From positions 4,790,648-4,854,647 of the forward strand of contig CM073329.1 of assembly GCA_037043015.1 (NCBI GenBank): a DNA stretch of 64,000 nt, in the 5' to 3' direction. The notes beneath the pieces are model-generated. The model searched no databases and had not been told where the DNA came from. It saw nothing but the letters and a program-made list of their open reading frames with translations. Of the stretch, positions 23,693 to 36,296 are shown piece after piece. Every line of letters begins with the position of its first letter. Position 1 is the stretch's first letter. The position numbers and the translations under genes were made by a program. The DNA is from Bryum argenteum. Taxonomy: Eukaryota > Streptophyta > Bryopsida > Bryales > Bryaceae.

Positions 23693-25144
23693 CTATTTTA
23701 TTTTACGATAACATTCCATTGGATCATTCCTCAAAATGGGTATTGACCGTTGGAATCCCCTTACTCTTTGTAAAAGGGTATTATAACGTTCGTTTGCAGG
23801 TTCACTACTGAGCAACCGTAGGCCATGAGAGTATATCTCATAATCTGTGGACGAAATCTCACTGTCTTCATCAAAAGGCCCTATAATCCAAGATGCTATC
23901 CTTAATGTAACATACACATCAGTAGCTAAACTAAATTTAGCTACTTCTGATCCATAAACACTCATTAAAGATGGATCCACCCAAGGCCGTCTTATTCTAT
24001 CTGCATCCAATTCTTTTTGTGATGGATATACATAGTTGGATAGCAGAGGAAACTCTATCTTACATGCAAATCCCCAATCACAAACACCTATGTACATATT
24101 ATCTTCTTCTCTGTGTAATAAGATGTTGTCGGGAGACAAATCACAATGTATGCTACCATTTTTATACAGAAATAGCATACCAAATAAAAAGTGCTAAGAC
24201 AATCGGATTCGTAGTCGTTGAAACAACTTCACATTGTCAGCATCCACTCCTGGCTCGATACGTGATTTTCCATTGCACTTCAAGACCATACTTCTCAAAG
24301 TTCCAGCATTCCACCATCGCATATATCCATGCGGTTTAGAAGGATGTATGGCAAAAAAATTTATAAATAGAGGATGGACCAAAGGACAACTTGTGGCTTC
24401 CATATTCATTGATTGAAAACTATTTGTATGAACATTACTAATGAAGGCTTTACAAGCGTACTCCTCTTCTCTTGGAATGAAATCGACTCCTATTATGTGA
24501 CACTTAAAAATCACACCGTAGCTACCTCTAGCAACCTCCCTATTACCGTTCAAATCAATAACCTCTGCATCGAGTGGAAGGAAATGCAACAAAGATCCAT
24601 CTAAGAGATCTTTGTTTATCCCATGTACTAATCTACGAGGTTCAATTACTAATCCTGTCAACTCGGCATCAAACCATGAAATTTTAGTCATTATTGATTC
24701 AAAATTGGGATCAAAAGGATCTAAAACTTGAACCATCCAATTTTTTAAATTAGTGGTACCACTATTGACCTCCTCACGAATAAGACTTTCAAATCTATCG
24801 AAGACATTCGGTTCTTTTTATTGAGAATTCTTCGCTAAAAAACACATTTAATATTATTTTTTCAAAATGTCTCTTATATTCTCTAACCCCTTCGACTTGA
24901 CTGCTTAAAAACATACGTTGCAAACTCTGTTTAGATAGACTTTTGAACCAATTTATGACAGTTTCATGAATTTTAGCAAGACACGGTCTAGAAAAAAACC
25001 TATCCCGATCTTTTTCTTTCTATGACGGGATCCACGGGTTCCGGATTTTTTTTTTCGTTTTTAGGTTTGTTCCGCATTGACATTGCTAGGTCCAACATCA
25101 ATTGGACGGGGAGGAGACCCACTCGAACTACTCGTACCGCTCAT
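23693..25144 (-). pseudogene. Protein-kinase-like pseudogene
   Basis: This is a serine/threonine-type kinase fold read on the minus strand. The possible start at 25144 gives MSGTSSSSGSPPRPIDVG. A region around 25000-24825 (RPCLAKIHETVINWF) is followed by a frameshift. The kinase domain then shows the glycine loop ARGSYGVIFK, the VAIK-type lysine in YACKAF, the catalytic loop HCDLSPDNILL (HRD changed to HCD, Asp kept) and DWG in place of DFG. A TAA near 25061, at least two frame changes and an in-frame TAG at 24194-24196, between the glycine loop and the catalytic loop, break it. The two large kinase pieces are in the same frame, so only that TAG separates them. There are no introns in the visible domain. 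It lies in the same orientation as the Helitron beginning at 27.2 kb. The substrate and subfamily are unknown. Confidence 0.75.
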
Positions 25145-25942
25145 CGTGAATGATATCAAATACTCTACGGTTAGTCACCAACTTACAAACTTCTAATCAA
25201 AAGAAATATATGAAAATGATCCAAGAATAAGTACAATCTACTTCTAAATAATTTTTATAATCAAAATACACAAAAGAAGTACAATCTACTTCTAGTTTTT
25301 TTACTTTCTATTCCAATATTAGATCTAAGTAATAGAGGTGCCTATTTCTTTCTAACACATTTATATCTTTTTACTGTCTAAATATATAAAAAAACTAAAG
25401 ACTACTTCTAGTCTTTTTATTTTATATTCCAATCTTAGAGCTAACTCATAGATCTTCCTATCTTTCAACCCTAGGTCTAAAACAATCTTATCTTTTTACC
25501 AACTAAACATCCAAAAGGGCTATAGCCTAATTTTGGTCTTTTACTATCCACTCCAATCTTAAAAATCTCAAATTGAAACAAATTTTGAAAATACAGAAGA
25601 CCTTGGAAATTTTTGTACTTTATTCTTGAGGCCGCCTTAGCAAGCCAAGAATACAATGAACATGGATCATTTTTAAATTTTGAGCCAAAAACTGGTGAGA
25701 GGCCAGTCTCCAAAATAAAAATTTGAAGAAATGATTGTAATAAAAAGTTTTTAATGCACAAGTTCCGCTTGAAACTAAAAATTTCAACAACAGTATTAGT
25801 GAAACTCAATTTGACTTTTTGATTTATACCATTAACACATTGTATATATAACCACGTCCATGCCAAATTATAATCTTAAATTCTTAATTTAAACCCTCCA
25901 TCTAAGTTTCTTAAAATAGCTAAAACCCATTTTGGCTTTTAA
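25145..25942. other. AT-rich spacer
   Basis: A 129-codon ORF on the minus strand (25866-25477) has no recognisable motif and base composition like the spacer. I do not call it a gene. Confidence 0.4.
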
Positions 25943-26914
25943 CCCTTACACGCCCACAATGTCGAAAAACGACATTTTGGATGTACTCCAGAAACTTTGA
26001 AGAGCCATAGCTTCTTCATCCGGACTCCGTTTTGGATGAAATCACTTGGGTTGAGTCCCAAATCAAGTCTAGTTTGTGTGATAAAAATTTCAGACCCATA
26101 CAATGAAGTATTAATTAATGGCATGCATTTTAGTGAAGGCAGCTTTCATTTTTGGAATTTCAAACATGGGGCATGTTTTACCATTGCAATCCAATTAAGT
26201 GAAATCAAATATAGTTTTTCATATATTTTTTTTACATAATCATGATCCTAAAATGAAACCTAAAAACTTTCTAGTTGGAAGATTTTTAATTCAAATACTT
26301 TTGGTATGAGATTTGCAATGATGTTTCTACAATAAAAAAGTAAACAAATGGATGATTTTTGAGGAGCTAGATCTCCTTCATCCACCGTTGGATTTCGACT
26401 TTATTTTTGGGATGGATTCCAAATCAAGTCTAGTTTTAGTGGTAGAAACCTTGACTAAATCGAAGATGTATTGTAGATTAGGCATAGATTTTATTACAAA
26501 GGGTCTAGTTTTGGACTATTCTTCCTTTGTAAAGATTTTGGCAAGATTCACCATTGCAAGGCTATTATTTGAGCAAAGATATTTTTTTGATGATTTTTTT
26601 TGGTTCAAGGTTATTTTTTAGATATAGGTGAACAACTTTCTAGTTGGAGATTTTTTCATTGCAATAGGTCTATTGGTAGTATTTCCACTCTAAAGTGAAA
26701 ATGATGAAATTTTTGTAGGTGTTTTGAGTCCTAATATGTTATGATCTCGCAATCTATGAGGGTTCATGACTCAAATTTTGGTCCACATGACCCACAATAG
26801 GTCTATTACAAGATTGTACGGTTGAGATCTAGATGGCTTGCCTCTATTTTCATCTATGACATTGTTTTCAAAAATGTGTTTCTAGGCTTGAGACCCCTCT
26901 TGGGCGTTTAGGGG
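25943..26914 (+). mobile_element. TTAA-family element, long subfamily, 972 bp
   Basis: It is flanked by TTAA at 25939-25942 and 26915-26918. The left end is CCCTTACACGCCCA. The right end is TGGGCGTTTAGGGG, whose reverse complement is CCCCTAAACGCCCA. The interior has no transposase ORF. It shares blocks with the partial copies at 3.3 kb and 49.9 kb, for example caccattgcaagg and gatctcgcaatctatga. Confidence 0.8.
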
Positions 26915-27091
26915 TTAAAGGCTTTTAGAAGTTAATATAGTATAACAAGAAGACAAATTAAAAAGAAGCAATATGAAATATTAGATATCATAATGATTCT
27001 TTTGTAATCAAGAATCTTATAAATAAAATGATAAGTCAACTTAATGTAATTTGCAATTTTGAAAAAACCAAACAAATTATTAAAACTTATA

Positions 27092-27093
<2 letters not shown>

Positions 27094-27129
<36 letters not shown>
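27094..27129 (+). repeat. Poly(A) tract, 36 nt
   Basis: This is an uninterrupted A36 on the plus strand, which is poly(T) with respect to the minus-strand Helitron that starts about 85 bp away. It is therefore not a retroposition tail of that gene. Confidence 0.9.
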
Positions 27130-27131
<2 letters not shown>

Positions 27132-27214
27132 TTATTGTAATAGAATTTCAGAATAAACAACATTGACAGTTTTGAACACCGTATCATCTTGCCGTAGCAA
27201 AGCCGCAATATGAT

Positions 27215-30200
27215 TCAAGAAGTTGCTCTTGAAAGCGCAACATATAGTTGTCCATGATCAAAACCGGGATTCGAATATCTAATCCTACATACTTTTCGGA
27301 TTGCCCTTGGGACTTATTAATAGTCATAGCAAATGCCAATCGATCGAAATTGCCGCCTAGTGAAATGAAAAGGCAAGGCGGTAGAAGATGGAGTTAAAGA
27401 AATTCGTGGTATAAAAACATGCTCGCCAAAGATGTGGACGAGAAAAGTAAACGTGCTTCTAAAAACACGTGACGAGAGCGCGTGAGAACCATTCTAGCTC
27501 CATTGCAAAGTCCCCTGTTTAGGAGCAAGGTTTCGCAATAAAATAATAGGACATCCAATTTTCAAGTCGAGTTTGGCCAATGGAATGCCGGACAAATCCA
27601 ATGAGTTCAAATACTCGAGATGGATATGCGGCATGATTATCCGCACCAACTTCAACAAATATTTGAATCAAGACTCCTAAAAGTTTCGAGATTGCCGGGA
27701 AATATTGCAAAATCTCCTTGTTGATCAAATCAACATCCAGTATTACGAGCACTTAAAATAGTCCGATCTCGAAAATATTGATCCTCATGAGAAGATATAT
27801 CGCCAATGTTGTTGTAGATATTGTCGATAAGAGAGATCGAACGAGAAGAAACAATATTAATGCAAGTATGCAATAGAATCATACTGCTACTTGAATCATC
27901 AAAATTAGAGCCATCGCCTACTTTTAATAACCATTGAGCATATTCCCTATCTTCATGCGATGCGTTTGACAAACGCATATTGATGGAAAGGGGCAAGATT
28001 ATAACATGTTGCCATATTATAGATCGTCAAGGCGGGCTCCAACAATTTGAGGTCCGGAACCTCTTGGAATAATCGGTAGGATTTGTCGGAAGTCACCTCC
28101 AAATACAAAAAAGTAGCACCACCAAAAGGAGAATTCGAATCACGAATGTCTCGTAATGATCGATCCACTGCTTCTGCACAATGTCGGTGTTGCATAGGAA
28201 CTTCATCCCAAATAATCAAAGAAGCCTCACGAAACACATCCGCATATTCGGAGTTCTTGTTTATAGAGCACATGGAGTATTCATCAACTTCAATAGGAAT
28301 TTTGAAAGTTGAATGAGCAGTGCGACCTCCATGAAGAAGAAGTGCAGCTATTCCAGAAGAGGCAACACATATGACGATTTTCCCTTTGCTTCGCACGTTT
28401 GCAGAGACTATGTTATAGAGAAATGTCTTTCCTGTACCAACGGGGCCATTAACAAAAAATACAATACCAGATTGGTCCTCAATGGAACTCAAAATGGCAT
28501 CATAATTATGGCGTTGGTCTCTATTTAGAAGAGGCTCGTGCTCCCGAACATAAAGTTCAAGTTCTTCACGATTCCATTGCAACTGTTCATTGACAAATCG
28601 GTTACCACGATGACGGGACCAATTTAGAGTTGAAATTGGCATAGGAGGAAACAAAGAAAGGTTTTTGTTTGACTGTTCACGTAATATTTCATCGATGAGA
28701 AAAAGGCCAAAATCGTATACTTCTTCTTCACTTGGTTCAGATAACTCATAGAGTTGGCGAAGACGATGACGCAAGTCATCACACATATGAGGACGAAATT
28801 GTTGCCATAATAACTCGGGATGAGTGGGGTTACATTCCGAGAGTATGAGCACAAACAAATTGCGCAATGATGCACCTAAGACGCATAGTAGATGCTTCTT
28901 CCAAATCGTATCCACTCTCCATCGTCTTGTAATAAGCCTAGAGCGTTACAAGCATCTTTAAAGGTTCCATGTACCACTCCATTCACCGTCCGTAAATCTT
29001 CAAATGAGCGAGGCCCAACAATAGTTGTCAATAGGAGTCGCAAGTAGAAACGTTCACCTTCACTTGGTCTTGCAAAATACAACCTACCGATTGCAAAGCC
29101 TTTTTCGCGGATCTTCCATGTGCTCTCGGGTTGTCTCCAAACGTAATCTTTGGGAAACTCTTGATAAGTCAATTGACGGGCATTTTCATCCGTAGCACAT
29201 ATTCTAAAAACTCTGTCAATCTAGTTCTTTGGACTTGGCCGCGATTCAAAATAGTCATAGGATCATCGCGAGTATTGAAAACAACACGATGCATCCCCGG
29301 CAAATGTAAATGTAGCCTAACAACATTGGGATCTTCTTCGTGCATCGTCATCTTGAAGAACGCCGCATGACCTCCGAGGCTCCAATATAACGTGCATCTA
29401 GGTATTGTTTGATCTCATCTTGTTCCTCCCCAATCCTCGAGTAGCCCTGTCATGACCTTTATAGATGTATTTATGAATATATTTAACCGCTTGAACAGAT
29501 GCACAAACTTCAATATTAATATGGCGGTCATACTTTCGAATCAAATCGGGGTTGTATGGAACAACATGGCTATTGTTGAAGAAAAACCCATATTTTTCAA
29601 AACTACGCCCATCGTTGCGTCGACGATAAAGAGGGTAACCATCTTGGTCCATTGCGAGTTTGATCTTGGAAAGATTTGGGAAAGCGTTTTGTGCATTGTC
29701 CGGTCTCGTTGAGACATCGATCACGTGTGCATGGTCCATGGACCATGTGTTTTAGAACCATACCAAAAAGTTCGGGATCCTCTTGTTCATCGGGGAACTC
29801 CGCACATACTCTTCTATCAACTTGACCCGGTTCTCTTATCTTGTCTTCATTGGCAAGAAAGATTAGAAAGTGCATATGGGGCAAAGTCCGCTTTGGAACT
29901 CAATGACATATACATGGGCAACATGATTTTCCAAAACACCGCATCTTTACGATATCGCCCACGAGAGCATTGCGTTTAAGTTCAAATACGCGTGCTACAA
30001 TATCAGCCGATCAGTGCAGTTTGTCCAAGTAAGAGAGCTTCTTGTATCTCACGCCAATTCGGATTTGCCGTCATAGTTCCAAAAATATCTGGATGTTGGA
30101 AAAATCTTGTTATGGCCATGGAATCTTGAAACAATTCAAACATGTTGCGAGCACTACCAATATGACTTGAGGGAAGAATAACACGGCGCCCCAGGTTTTC

Positions 30201-31512
30201 AAGATTCATATTTCTTTCTCCATCACCTTGTAATGCATCAGCAAGACCTTGGTAGAGATCGGCACGCAAATCCGATTGATTCATTCGAATATAGCCGAGT
30301 CTGTTTTGTTGATTCGATTCCCAAGCATCAACAATAAATTGTTGAAATAACTTCCCGCCACGAAGAATGGTAGAATATTGATTGCTCATGAGAATAACCG
30401 AAAAGCAAAATATTCTCTTTGAGTCAACCGACCTTCACCATTAGAATGTGTTAGATCTTCATGCCATCCAAGTTCCCCAAATGGAAATAAAAACCACGAG
30501 TGCAATGGCAAATAAGCCGGATGACACTCGTTAATACGTTCAGAAAATGACCTTCTCCTCTTAGTCGAAGCACAATATCTCGTGTTCCTTGTGGTCGATC
30601 TTCCTCTCCAGGTATTAAAACAACTATTTCACTGCCAGCCGGAAGATTGTAGCGTCTTCGATCCATTTGGCCTTCAAAATGCAAATGCGCAACAACATTT
30701 GGAATTCTTCGACCACATTGTGGGTTGTCGTTGTTGTTGTTGTTCGAACTCCATCGAGGATTTGATAAGCTTGTTTGTAGTGTCCATGAAATGCATGATG
30801 AGTCCGTAATAATTCTTGAATCTCCAACATGGTAGTTTTCGTACACTGGATTACGCTCCATTCGAATGTTGATTGCCTCGGTAGTATCAATAAAATATAA
30901 TTGAGCATATTTGGTCGTTTCACCTGTGATGAGGCAACAACGATCCACTCAAATGTCTTAATTCTCCATGAAATTTAAAGACATATGGACCATTTCTCGC
31001 AACATGTGTGTTGGAGTTTGAAGTACCAAGAGAAGTAAACGCAAAAGCGGCGTTGTATCTCCGAATATTTCTTGAAATTCTTTAGCTTGATCATTTGTCA
31101 CATTCAAATAATTGGCGCAACCGTTGTGGAGGATCTTGTAATAAAGGAAGGTTCACCTTGCCTTTTAGACAACAAGAACCAAATCTTTGGATTTCGATTA
31201 CTTGAAGACGTTAATCTTTCATCACTCCAATGTAGTCCTTGACAATAACTACAAACTCGATCCATGGAACCCAAATAATGGGCGTCAAATCCATGGGACG
31301 AAAAAGTGTCTCACGTCTTGCATTTTCGTAAGCTATTCGTGCCCTCCCCAAGCGTACTTCATGTGCACCGCCATCTTCTCTAACTCTGCTAATTCTTTCG
31401 CCGCACGTCGCCTCAATAACTGTTCATACATACTTTGACTTTGCTCCTCGGCAACACCTCCGGCTCTATGGCTAGAAAGCAAAGACTCTCCTCCTACCAA
31501 TGAATCGTCCAT
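27215..31512 (-). pseudogene. Helitron Rep/helicase (RepHel), degenerate
   Basis: This is the rolling-circle transposase of a Helitron, read on the minus strand in many frames. A plausible start at 31512 gives MDDSLVGGESLLSSH. A Helitron-like N region covers 30948-30003. The HUH motif appears as MPHMHFLIFL near 29880. The two-tyrosine region is VKYIHKYIYKGHDR near 29460. The linker block FEDLRTVNGVVHGTFKDAC lies near 29000. A PIF1-type SF1 helicase follows: Walker A GPVGTGKT and Walker B LIIWDEVP within the 320-residue piece 28915-27953, [11 protein letters not shown] near 27310, and the last motif [13 protein letters not shown] just before the TGA at 27215-27217. Multiple frameshifts (for example near 29650, 27960 and 27740) make it inactive. 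TC and CTRR termini were not identified. Confidence 0.9.
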
Positions 31513-32258
31513 TTTTCATGGACAAAAAAATATATGTCACCTACAACATTCCAAATGTAAAAATATAAGTTTAGGATATCAAATACTTATTTTCAATATC
31601 AATTTAAAACAAAATATCTTAAAATACATATAAATTTCAAAATAAAATAGGGAATATGGCATATAGACACTTTCAAGATATTTGAAAAAAGTGTTTGAAT
31701 TATTAAACTTTTTGATATCATCAATTATTCAAGTATCTTTCTACTATAGAGAAAGGGGATACTTACAACATGCATAAATTAAATTCAAAGACGATAAAAT
31801 TAGAAGCATAAATAATTTTCACATTTTTAATTGGTAACAAAAAATTTAAGATTTCAAATTTCATCATTGAGATTGAAATAACACAAATTCAAAAACCTTT
31901 GAATAAAATAATGAATTGACTTAAAAATTTAGAGCATAAACTTTATTATCATCAATTCTTCAAGGTTCTTTGTACTTTAGTGAAAAAGCGAAGCTTAGAA
32001 CAAACATAAATTGAATTCAAAAAAGATAAAATTGAAAGCATAAATAAACTTCACTTCCAACATTCATAACAACAATTTTAAAAAATCAAATTTCATCATT
32101 GAGGTTGAAACAACACAAATTTGAAAACCTTGCAATAGAATCAAAAGTTTACTCAAAACTTAATAGCATAATAACAACAATATATTATTTTATTCCAAAT
32201 AAACGCTACACTATCAATAAAAAAGCAAAAACATCTAAAGTCTATTTGAACTACAACA
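31513..32258. other. AT-rich spacer within or beside the Helitron
   Basis: This is very AT-rich sequence with no ORF. Two segments (about 31740-31920 and 31970-32140) resemble each other (tcatcattgagattgaaa versus tcatcattgaggttgaaa), so a degenerate local duplication is present. Confidence 0.5.
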
Positions 32259-32624
32259 TCAAACATTAATATCTTCTTCATCAGTTTCTGAAATGTGACC
32301 TGGCGATTGCGGCAACGGAACTGTATTTTCTCGAGCCAATGCTATATTTCTATTCAACAACGATCTAGCACGTTGTTCATCTGCAAGCCTTTGCCTACGA
32401 ATATTGAGAGCAACTAATCTATTACGTTCTGATCGAGATTGTTGCTCAATTCTAATTCTATTCCTTGTTGCACAAATTGCCAATGCCGCATTTCTGTTTC
32501 GAATCATCCGTTGGCGCTGAGAGTTTGCACGTCGGACCAAAGCTTCTTGTCTGTTCATTTCGACCGTAAGAAAACAAGATCCGGAATAGTTTGTCACATC
32601 ACTTGAAGGAATTCCTTGATCCAA
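32259..32624 (-). CDS. Hypothetical basic protein with RNR repeats, probably Helitron-associated
   Basis: This 121-codon ORF is rich in Arg, Asn and Ala, with recurring RNR-type motifs (RNRNAALAICATRNR, RSERNRLVALNIRR, LLNRNIALARE). It lies about 750 bp upstream of the presumed Rep start and in the same orientation. It could be the N-terminal or accessory part of the Helitron protein, separated by decay, or an independent ORF carried by the element. No domain was recognised. It sits in strongly AT-rich surroundings, which makes a chance ORF of this composition less likely. Confidence 0.4.
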   Translation of the reverse strand: MDQGIPSSDVTNYSGSCFLTVEMNRQEALVRRANSQRQRMIRNRNAALAICATRNRIRIEQQSRSERNRLVALNIRRQRLADEQRARSLLNRNIALARENTVPLPQSPGHISETDEEDINV

Positions 32625-33715
32625 TAGTGCAGGAATTGGCCCTTGATAGAAGAAAGAGCTACATGATTTATAGAAGGTTCAATTTCTATGCATAAAGAAA
32701 CGAGTTTGGAATCTCCAATAACTCAAGCTAACAATGAGCCTTGAGGTGACATAATCACGGAGATTTCGGATGGTTGTTGTCGTCGTACTCGATCTCTAGC
32801 TATAGCGTAGTGCACGCAAACTTATAGCTTCGTGATGAAATTGATTCATATTGATAATAATATGAAACAATGTCTTGTAAATGTTCTGTAATATAAAATA
32901 AAATTAGATAAATTTATCAATGTACAATACAATATTCAAATTCAAAAATCTATTGAATCTATTACAAGATTATAATAAAATTGAGAAATTATAAGATAAG
33001 ATATGATTTAATATGTAACATCCAGATACGTGTATCCTCAAAAAAATAAATTATTTAAGCATCTCATAAATAAAAGATAAAATTGAAATTGAAAATCTAT
33101 CTATACATCATGCTTTAGATGATACGTTATATCACTAAATATAATCAATGAAATCAAGGCATGAAATATCAAAAAAATTTATTTCAATATTATATGTGAG
33201 TATTACCTACATCTAATTGAATAGAGTACAAAATATTTCAATCCGTTGTTAAAATAATTCATTAATTGCGTAATATAATACTTGAAATTTTTAAAATATA
33301 TCATTTTTTTCCTCATTTTGAGTTTCTAAAAAAACATCTTTAGCCATATATAATTTGATTTCATTGTGGTGCATGATTTTTTAGGGTCTCTTTAGTACTT
33401 GATTAGAAAGAATAAATTAGACAAACTTTAAAATTTATAAACAAAAATATCCTTATTTGTTTGTCACATGATTAGATGTGGTTTTAGTTTTCTAAACTTA
33501 TGAAGTTTCAAGAAAAAAAAAAACAATAATCAAAGATATTGCTCAGGCAATTTTATTTGATTTTTTGGTTGAAAAAGTAAGTTATGACCTACTTACCTAC
33601 AATCCATAAAATCAAGCAAATAAAACATCAAAAATATTTATTTTAATATTATATTTTAGAATGACCTACTCCTAATTGTGTAGGATACAAAATAATTTAT
33701 TTTAACCCCTAAAGT
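32625..33715. other. AT-rich intergenic, no gene seen
   Basis: No ORF or motif was recognised. This probably includes the outer part of the Helitron, whose terminus I could not locate. Confidence 0.4.
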
Positions 33716-34500
33716 CCAAAGGCCTCAAAATGACCACAAACTCTAAAAAAACAACCCTCTTTCAAAGCAAGGTGCAAAATTTCAATTGATGTAATTTTGG
33801 GGATGTAATCGTACGATCTACTACCTTACTTGTACATGTATATGTACCCTAAATCTTAGATTTGAATTCCTCACCCTTAGTGAGATCATAATGGTCAAAC
33901 TTGAATAAAAATAATTTTTTTCTCTTGCTGCAAAATGTGTTTGAAGGATTAATTTGAGTTGAGGCTCTTCAATACTTTGTCCCTAACTGGGTTTGGATTA
34001 TGTCTATTAATTCTTACCCTCAAAGGACCTATAGAACCTTTAGAAATGCGTGATTCTTCACATAGAGGTATGCTGAAATTTAAATACAAAGGCTCCTTTA
34101 GACAGTAAGAAAGGCATGTGAATAATTATTGGATAGAAAATCCGAATGGTGAGATCCTGCCTTGGTACTTTATTTACACACTTACAAAACTAAACTTGAA
34201 GAGAATTAAAATTTCAAATTGAGGTGAATTTTTGAAGTTTCTGCGACTTAATTGAATTTGGGCAGATTTTGAGAATACATGGGCATACACCACAATTTGG
34301 CCAATTTTGGACAATTTTAAAATCAAAATTTCAAACTTTGACTACAAATATCTCCTAGAGCATGATGAATTTTTGAGCATGAATAGTCTTTTCTAAAAGG
34401 TATGGAAAAACTCTACAATTTGCGAAAAAATTAAGCTTCAAGCGCTCTAAATTTAGTAAGTCAGAGGCTGACCAAGGGAAACCGACCATAGTATGATCAA
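33716..34500 (+). mobile_element. TTAA-family element, long subfamily, right end not found
   Basis: TTAA (33712-33715) precedes CCCCTAAAGTCC. The interior has cgtacgatctac and gtgagatcataatggtcaaac. The downstream portion (33920-34460) aligns with 55740-56350. An inverted copy of part of it lies at about 35690-35850. The right boundary is approximate. Confidence 0.6.
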
Positions 34501-36021
34501 TTTTCACTTTAGCAGTTAATGATCAAATAATTGATTAATTGTGGAGTATAATGCTTGCAAATCCCAAAATTCATCATTTTTACCCTCATCTACAAATGGA
34601 TCTTAAAAGAACTCTTGAGGCATATAGATGATTCCATTGAGGTGTTTGATTTATTAGGGTCTTTTTAATTGACCAAATGAACAAATTGAACAAACTCTAC
34701 AAATTTAACAAACAAAGTTCTCTGATTTAGGTGGAGACACCCATAACCAACAGGTGACCAATAGCCGATATATCCCTAATTCCTAGATTGTGAAAGAATA
34801 GATGTACCTCATGTGTATATATTGGTTATTGGTTCTAAGGTACTTTTCACTTTGAAAAATTGTACAAGTTTCAATATTGGGAGATAATTCATGAAAAAAT
34901 GCTCATTCGTCATGAACCTTATTTTCCTCTGAACAAAAATTATCTCCTTATCAATAACCAAAGCTTTGATATGCTAAAATGCCTTAAGTTGTCGGTTATA
35001 GGTGTCTGTACTTTAGTGTGTCCAAAAAGTGATACCCCAATCTCACCTTCAGAATAAATGTTCTAAGCTAACCAAATTAACAAAAAAATACAAAAAAATA
35101 TAATAATCACAATTTTTAATCAACATTAAAAAATCCATCACACTCCAAATAACCTCCCTACCTAATTATAAAATTCAATGGGCAAACTTGTTTTTTTACT
35201 TACCACAATGACCAAAAATGTAACGATGGGTAAAAAGTAGTAAAAAGTAGTAATGTGATGCATGTCGGTCGTTCGCGATTGTCCAAGGGTTTTAAAACCT
35301 TCGGTCAATCCTACAACATCCGCAAATTCCACTCCCGGTACAATCTAAGAGCTCAAATGCAATATAGCACGAGTCCTTAAGACTAACGGAAGTGGAACAA
35401 GTAACAAATAATTAAATAGATCTCACTTCACACCACTTCGTAGAACTCCAAAAAGCTGTACATGAGCTGCAAAATAACAATAATCAATAAATAAGTGCCA
35501 AACATTGCAAAAAACCACTCTTTCGTGGTTTAAAACTTCAAAATCCAATATCAATAACAAGAAGACTTCATTTGTCATCTAATCCAAGTGATCTCATTAA
35601 AAACAAAGTCTAAGTGATATAACTCTTCAAAGTTTTTATAGTTCATGCAAAATGTTGTTTTTGACATTCTGACATCTAAGGGTTGAGCATTATTAGAAGC
35701 AAACTATGTAAAATCATGTGCAAACAGAAGGTTAAAATTCTATTTGAAAACTGCCCAAAACTGGCCAAACTGCAGTATATGCTCATTTCTCCTCAAAATC
35801 TGCCCAAATTCAAATTTAGTTGCATAAACTTCCTTGAAACCGTCCATGCATTGCATCAAATTAAAGCAGCAGGACACCATAAATATATTGCAGTAAGTTG
35901 AAGTAACTCTACACCATGGCTTTCATGCTTTGTTATTTAACAAAAGAGAACACACAAATATTGGAGCAAATCGCTTTTTGGACCTAGCTGTGTTAATTCA
36001 AGTACTGCAGATGCTGCTTAA
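34501..36021. other. AT-rich intergenic with an inverted fragment of the TTAA family
   Basis: No gene was seen. The segment at about 35690-35850 (actgcccaaaactggccaaa; ctgcccaaattcaaattta) is the reverse complement of 34200-34345, so another copy of the long TTAA element lies here in inverted orientation. Confidence 0.5.
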
Positions 36022-36296
36022 CCCCTAAAGGAGAGTGAAGCCCGGGTCACTCTGCCTTAAAAAAGATAAGCTGTTTTTACAAAACATTAAACTTTGACTG
36101 AAAATATCTCAAGATCCGTACGGTCAAATTTTATGAAACTTGGTGGGTAGATTAATTGGATGGCTCTGAACAAGATCCTACGGTTGAATTTCTCAAACTC
36201 AAGTTTTTTAAAAAATTGTTCAATGATTTCAGAACGGATCGTTTCGAGTCCACTGTTGAGCACTCTACAGTACTCTCCTTTACTCTCCTTTAGGGG
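36022..36296 (+). mobile_element. TTAA-family MITE, 275 bp, complete
   Basis: It is flanked by TTAA at 36018-36021 and 36297-36300. The left end CCCCTAAAGGAGAGTGAAG matches the reverse complement of the right end at 18 of 19 positions. The interior holds cctacggttgaatttctc. There is no coding capacity. Confidence 0.88.

Noticed and set aside
25477..25866. 129-codon minus-strand ORF
   Set aside because: AT-rich, no motif, lies in spacer between the kinase remnant and a transposable element.
27094..27129. Poly(A) as a retrotransposon tail
   Set aside because: The neighbouring coding sequence is on the opposite strand and is a Helitron, which does not use poly(A) tails.
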